A stretch of 35,485 bases of DNA, taken from the NCBI GenBank assembly GCA_019241085.1, contig JAFAXH010000094.1:1-35485 (forward strand). The letters are read 5' to 3'. Source of the stretch: Verrucomicrobiota bacterium. Lineage in GTDB: Bacteria > Verrucomicrobiota > Verrucomicrobiia > Chthoniobacterales > SZAS-18. The translations under genes and the position numbers were made by a program. Shown one piece after another: positions 31,636 to 35,485 of this stretch. Every line of letters starts with the position of its first letter. The first letter of the stretch is position 1. The notes beneath the pieces are model-generated. The model was not told where the DNA came from. It ran no database searches and saw nothing but the letters and a program-made list of their open reading frames with translations.

Positions 31636-33078
31636 TCAGGCGCCGATTGCCTGGGCGAGCGCGTCCGCGATGCGCGACGCTTGAGTTTCTATCTCGGCTT
31701 GGTCGCGCCCTTCGATGAGCAGCCGCACCTTCGGCTCGGTGCCGGAATAGCGCAGGAGCACGCGGCCACGGCCGGCGAGCGCTTTTTCGGTTTCCTGCAC
31801 GAGCGTTTGCACCTCGGTCAATTCCGTCAGCGGCGGCTTGCGCGCGACCTTCAAGTTGCGCTGGGCTTGCGGATATTTCGTCAGGCATTTTTTCAAATCC
31901 CCGAGCGCCTGGCCGGTCTGCGTGATGATGCGCAGGATTTGAAGCGCCGTGACGACGCCGTCGCCCGTCGTCGTGTGCTCGCGAAAGATCATGTGCCCGC
32001 TCTGCTCGCCGCCGACGTTGAGGTCGTCGCGCACCATGCGCTCGATCACGTAGCGGTCGCCGACGGCGGTGCGGATGACGCGGCCACCGGCGGCTTCGAC
32101 CGTTTCGTCGAGGCCGAAATTGCTCATCACCGTGGCGACGAGCGAGTCTTTGGCCAGCCGGTTTTCCTTCAAATAATGCGTGGCCGCGATGGCCATGATC
32201 TCGTCGCCATCGACGATCTCGCCGTTTTCATCGCACAAAATGCAGCGGTCCGCGTCGCCATCGTGCGCGATGCCGAAATGCGCGCCCGTCTGGCGCACGA
32301 GCAGCGCGATTTCGTCGGGATACGTGCTGCCGCAGTCGCGATTGATGTTCGTGCCGTCGGGCGCGTTGTGAAACGTCAGCACGTCCGCGCCCAGCTCGCG
32401 CAAAATCCACGGCGTTGATTTATACGCCGCGCCGTTGGCCGCATCGACGGCGATGCGCATGCCTTCGAGCGTGAGCTTGCGCGAACGCGAAAAACTGGTC
32501 TTGGCAAACTCGACGTAACGCGCCAGCGCGTCGTCAATCCGCTTGGCGCGGCCGATCTTGCCGGCGGTCGGTCGGATAGCTTCGATCTCGCCAGAGAAGA
32601 CGAGCCCCTCGATGCGCCGCTCGATGTCGTCGTCGAGCTTGTAGCCGTCGTAATGGAAAAATTTGATGCCGTTATCCTCGTAGGGATTGTGCGAAGCCGT
32701 GAGCACGATCCCGACATCGGCGCGCAGCGTGCGCGTGATGAAGGCGACTCCCGGCGTCGGCAACGGACCGAGCAGGAAAACATCCGCGCCGAGTGACATC
32801 AAGCCGGCGGCCAGCGCGTTTTCCAGCATGTAACCGCTTTGCCGCGTGTCCTTGCCCAGCACCACCAGCGGCCGATCATTCGCCCGGCCTTCGCGCCGCC
32901 CGACTTGCATGATGACGTGCGCCGCCGCGCGGCCCAGCTTCAACGCCGTCTCCGCCGTGACCGGCTCGACGTTCGCCAGCCCGCGCACGCCATCCGTGCC
33001 AAAAAGGCGCTTGGCCGGCGGCGTCGTGGCGGCTGGAACGGTGGCGGACGGCGCGGGCGAGGGGTGGGGAGTGGTCAT
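31636..33078 (-). CDS. glmM: Phosphoglucosamine mutase
   Basis: This 480-residue alpha-D-phosphohexomutase has FGTDGVRG at the N-terminus, the phospho-serine loop TASHNP (Ser129) with YEDNGIKFF, the metal-binding DGDADR, the sugar loop GGEQSGHMIF and the C-terminal RYSGTEPKVRLLIEG phosphate site. It converts glucosamine 6-phosphate to the 1-phosphate for UDP-GlcNAc, and hence for peptidoglycan and LPS. The start ATG at 33078 gives an Ala/Pro/Thr-rich N-terminal tail of about 22 residues before the family begins; a farther start at 33150 is less likely. Confidence 0.95.
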   Translation of the reverse strand: MTTPHPSPAPSATVPAATTPPAKRLFGTDGVRGLANVEPVTAETALKLGRAAAHVIMQVGRREGRANDRPLVVLGKDTRQSGYMLENALAAGLMSLGADVFLLGPLPTPGVAFITRTLRADVGIVLTASHNPYEDNGIKFFHYDGYKLDDDIERRIEGLVFSGEIEAIRPTAGKIGRAKRIDDALARYVEFAKTSFSRSRKLTLEGMRIAVDAANGAAYKSTPWILRELGADVLTFHNAPDGTNINRDCGSTYPDEIALLVRQTGAHFGIAHDGDADRCILCDENGEIVDGDEIMAIAATHYLKENRLAKDSLVATVMSNFGLDETVEAAGGRVIRTAVGDRYVIERMVRDDLNVGGEQSGHMIFREHTTTGDGVVTALQILRIITQTGQALGDLKKCLTKYPQAQRNLKVARKPPLTELTEVQTLVQETEKALAGRGRVLLRYSGTEPKVRLLIEGRDQAEIETQASRIADALAQAIGA

Positions 33079-33202
33079 GGACGCAAGCCGCCGTGCTGGC
33101 GGAGGAGAAACGCGGACCGGCACTGTGCCCAACCGCCAGGCGCTTGGCAAGCACGCCAGCAGCGCTCGCTCGCGGGGCGATGTCCCCGCGGCGACTTATC
33201 AC

Positions 33203-33236
33203 GGAACCCTACTGCGCAGGGAACCCTACTGCGGCA
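33203..33236. repeat. 17-bp tandem duplication at the end of the Roc-COR gene
   Basis: GGAACCCTACTGCG occurs twice with a 17-bp period (33203-33216 and 33220-33233). The second copy contains the stop codon of the Roc-COR gene. The first copy lies outside the frame in the gap before glmM. Upstream of it, at 33171-33190, is a small palindrome CGCGGGG/CCCCGCG without a T-run. Confidence 0.75.
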
Positions 33237-35485
33237 ACTGGAAATCCGGCCAGATCAGCCTGCCGAGTTGGCCAATCGTTCCGGCGATGTTGCCGGAGAA
33301 ATCTTTCACGAACTTCGACGCCTCCAGCAAGCCCTTGGCAGAAACATCATACCACGGACGATTCGGCTTACTCGCCGTTGCCTGCTTCACCAGCATTGCC
33401 AGATTCTCCGCCACCTGCGGCGCTTCGTCCTGCTTCTCAGGAGGCAGTTGCTCAAGCAGGCGCTTCACCTTCCCCGACAGCGCTTCGAGCAAATCCTTTC
33501 GCTCCCCCGGCGCTTGCTCCTGAATTGTGATATTGCACTTCGATAACGTCTGGCCGACTTGGCTATTGGTCACGTTACCGCCGATGTGGATGCTGTGGTC
33601 GTCTTGGCTCATGGTCTCTTCGTGTTCGTGGTAAACCGCACCGGTCGCGAGGTAGAAGGTTCGGCCGGACTTATCCCTTTCCGCCGCTTCCCTTCGTGTT
33701 GCCGGCCGTTCAATGCAGTCTAGGAAATCTGCGATCGGTCGGTCAAGGCGCTCGTCGTTGATTGTCACCGCCACCGTCGTCTTGCCACGCCGCTCGTCCT
33801 TCACCAAATCCGAATAGGATTGGAGCACATCCGGATGATCTTTCAGCGCCACGAGTTCGTTGGGGTTCAGTTCTCGGATGCGCGCGTGGATCGATCCAAA
33901 GTGATGCCGCACCACCTTCAGCAGACCGCGGCGGGCATCGGCGTGCGGGCCACGCACCCAGACGCTCACCTTGTTCGCGTCGTAGTCTGCTTTGATGAGC
34001 GCCTCCGCGCTGTCGTCAGCCAGCTCCACGCCGGAGCGCCAGCGTTCCCGTCCTTCGCTCAACTGGTGGGTGCGCGTGATGAAGCGCGGCAGCACCCCGT
34101 GCGGCAGCACGGGGTATTGATACAGGAAGACCACGCACTGCTTGGCATTCCAATCGGCCAGGGGCGGCGTCTTGTCTGGCAGCAACTCAGGCACCAGCAC
34201 CGTTTCGTTCCCCTCGCCGACGTAGAAGCACAGTTCGAACTTCTCCATCAGGTCCAGCATGTATTGCAGATGCTTCGGCTTCGGCCAGCGGTCCCTCGGC
34301 AGTAGATTTCGGAGCGCCTTGCACTGGAGTTGTCCGTGACGCTCTTCACGCAGCGGCTCATCCGTCACCACTCGATAGATTCCGTCCGTCGCCCACTCCG
34401 GGTTCAGCACGCTGAGTTCTGCCAGCTTCACGTCATCCGGGAAGCTGACTACCGTGCCGAGGTCAGCGAGGCGGCGCAGCAGCTTCTGTTGCTCGGCGGG
34501 GTCCTCGACGCCGTGCGCGTTGCAGACATCCATGTATTGCTCCTCGGAAAGATAGTCCTCCCCGTGGTTTTTCATCTCCTCCAAGCGCGTCTTCACGTCC
34601 CAGCATTTCGCGGGAAACCGTTCCTCATTCGCCAGCATTCGCGCCGCCTCCGCCAGGATCACCTCGCGCAGTGGATTGATGTCAGCAGGCCGCTCACAGT
34701 CCGTGCGGAAGAAGTGCTCCAGCTTCACGCCGTATTTGTCCGCCAGATATTGCCGGTCCATATCGAAGGGATTTTCCTTCTGTCGGTTCATCACCACCAG
34801 CACCGGCGAATCCCCACCGAACGCCCGCACGAGCTTCAGCCAGTATTCCGCATCCTGCTTCTGGCGGTCGTGCCGCCCGTCCACCATGACCACATACAAG
34901 CTGCGATGGGTGAGGAAGAATTGGTGCGTGCCGTGCATGATCTCCTGTCCGCCAAAGTCCCACATCCACAGCTTCGCCTCCCCGTCTGGCAGTTCCACCG
35001 GCCATGAGGTAATGGCGATCCCGTCCGTGCGCTCCTGACCCTTGATGAACTTCTTCCCTTGGAGCACATCGCTCATCGAACTCTTGCCGACTTCACCGCG
35101 CCCTACGAGGATCAGTTTCACCTCCCGAAGCGCCCGGCCTTTTTTGCCCAAGGTGTCGAAATAGTAATCCAGAATCTCCGCCGGCGGCTTGGGCGGCTTG
35201 ATAACTGATATCTGGTGCCACCTCGGCCCCAAAACTTTATCTGGCAGGCCGAGTTCAGGATTGTCGTGCAGAAAAAGCGCCTTCAAATCCGCAAGCTTCC
35301 GCAACGACTCCGGCAGCGCCGCAAGCTGGTTGCCGGAGAGGTTAAGCTCTTGCAGTTGGCCAAGCTGCCCGAGCGCTTCGGACAGCGCCGTCAACTGGTT
35401 GCCGAAGAGGTTAAGCTCTTGCAATTGGCCAAGCTGCCAGAGCGCCTCAGGCAGCGTCGTCAGTTGGTTGCCGGAGAGGTTAAGC
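33226..35485 (-). CDS. Leucine-rich-repeat Roc-COR (ROCO) GTPase, 5' end beyond the window
   Basis: At least 752 codons are visible and the frame is still open at the right edge. Order: leucine-rich repeats of 23 residues (QELNLSGNQLAALPE type) at 35485-35230 or so; a linker; a Roc GTPase domain with P-loop GRGEVGKSS (visible residues about 128-136), switch WDFGGQE (175-181) and NRQK in place of the usual N/TKxD (233-236); then a COR-like domain (about 270-600); then a C-terminal tail with IHIGGNVTNSQVG, a helical segment and a hydrophobic-rich final helix. ROCO proteins are GTP-dependent dimeric switches (LRRK2 in animals; Chlorobium Roco). The bacterial role is mostly unknown. The lack of a kinase leaves the tail as the candidate output. 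Followed by glmM after 147 bp. Confidence 0.88.
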   Translation of the reverse strand, partial: LNLSGNQLTTLPEALWQLGQLQELNLFGNQLTALSEALGQLGQLQELNLSGNQLAALPESLRKLADLKALFLHDNPELGLPDKVLGPRWHQISVIKPPKPPAEILDYYFDTLGKKGRALREVKLILVGRGEVGKSSMSDVLQGKKFIKGQERTDGIAITSWPVELPDGEAKLWMWDFGGQEIMHGTHQFFLTHRSLYVVMVDGRHDRQKQDAEYWLKLVRAFGGDSPVLVVMNRQKENPFDMDRQYLADKYGVKLEHFFRTDCERPADINPLREVILAEAARMLANEERFPAKCWDVKTRLEEMKNHGEDYLSEEQYMDVCNAHGVEDPAEQQKLLRRLADLGTVVSFPDDVKLAELSVLNPEWATDGIYRVVTDEPLREERHGQLQCKALRNLLPRDRWPKPKHLQYMLDLMEKFELCFYVGEGNETVLVPELLPDKTPPLADWNAKQCVVFLYQYPVLPHGVLPRFITRTHQLSEGRERWRSGVELADDSAEALIKADYDANKVSVWVRGPHADARRGLLKVVRHHFGSIHARIRELNPNELVALKDHPDVLQSYSDLVKDERRGKTTVAVTINDERLDRPIADFLDCIERPATRREAAERDKSGRTFYLATGAVYHEHEETMSQDDHSIHIGGNVTNSQVGQTLSKCNITIQEQAPGERKDLLEALSGKVKRLLEQLPPEKQDEAPQVAENLAMLVKQATASKPNRPWYDVSAKGLLEASKFVKDFSGNIAGTIGQLGRLIWPDFQLPQ
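35278..35485 (-). repeat. Tandem 69-bp leucine-rich-repeat units
   Basis: Three consecutive 69-bp units (35484-35416, 35415-35347, 35346-35278) each begin CTTAACCTCT(C/T)CGGCAACC and encode LNLxGNQLxxLxExLxxLxxLxx. The first two differ at only about ten positions, so the array has probably expanded or been homogenised recently. More units are expected beyond the window edge. Confidence 0.88.

Noticed and set aside
33171-33190. CGCGGGG/CCCCGCG hairpin after the ROCO gene as a terminator
   Set aside because: No T-run follows on the minus strand and the stem is only 7 bp; in this GC-rich DNA it may be chance or a small repeat.
1-35485. CRISPR array, phage, integrase or transposase
   Set aside because: No regularly spaced direct repeats with unique spacers, and no coding frame with transposase, integrase or phage structural motifs, were seen. 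The short repeats found are intergenic arms, not arrays.

Overview
The window is GC-rich, densely coding chromosomal DNA from a Gram-negative (diderm) bacterium. A member of the Verrucomicrobiota, or a close relative in the PVC group, fits best. The case rests on lipid A and outer-membrane genes (lpxC, a LolD-like ATPase, an OmpA-domain protein), a HemQ-type coproheme decarboxylase in a diderm, a DUF1802 protein, frequent GTG/TTG starts, few Shine-Dalgarno sites, and several families of short AT-rich or palindromic intergenic repeats. This placement is an inference; there is no rRNA gene in the window.

Layout. 1-2.8 kb (minus): FIST sensor, LolD-like ABC ATPase, cyclic-nucleotide-binding protein, then the start of lpxC. 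2.9-4.8 kb (minus): dinB and a SprT-like metalloprotein. 5.1-6.0 kb (plus): PhzF-like protein. 6.0-8.3 kb (minus): rpiB, a small exported protein, and larA. 8.4-9.9 kb (plus): M32 carboxypeptidase. 9.9-11.4 kb (minus): exported thioredoxin-like protein and a TonB/OmpA-like protein. 11.7-16.4 kb (plus): MHS transporter with its terminator, hemQ, a nest of repeats, larE, and a membrane protein. 16.4-19.9 kb (minus): DUF1802, L,D-transpeptidase, tatA, and a cysteine-less TlpA-like protein. 20.0-21.2 kb (plus): PHP and HIT proteins. 21.3-30.4 kb is a long minus-strand run: rpoN, membrane protein, mrp, small conserved protein, pyrR-pyrB-pyrC, exported protein, tyrS, and an unlisted 28-residue membrane peptide gene. 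30.5-31.1 kb (plus): two small exported coiled-coil proteins. 31.1-33.1 kb (minus): PGPGW protein and glmM. 33.2 kb to the end (minus): a large leucine-rich-repeat Roc-COR GTPase cut by the window edge.

How the genes relate. Most of the window is housekeeping: pyrimidine synthesis with its PRPP-sensing regulator PyrR, cell-envelope precursors (GlmM, LpxC, L,D-transpeptidase), heme, protein export (TatA), Fe-S cluster trafficking (Mrp), translation (TyrS) and sigma-54. LarA and LarE belong to one pathway (nickel-pincer lactate racemase and its cofactor sulfur donor) but lie about 8 kb apart; LarB and LarC are not present here.

The points most worth a second look are four. First, a compact small gene at 21.26-21.60 kb has a near-ideal ribosome binding site, a one-helix peptide and an intrinsic terminator. 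Second, the LRR-Roc-COR protein carries an unassigned C-terminal tail. Third, an intergenic repeat family is built from three 9-10 bp units, with five copies at three loci. Fourth, nested inverted repeats of at least three families lie just upstream of larE. I saw no tRNA, rRNA, CRISPR array, transposase, prophage or integrase gene.
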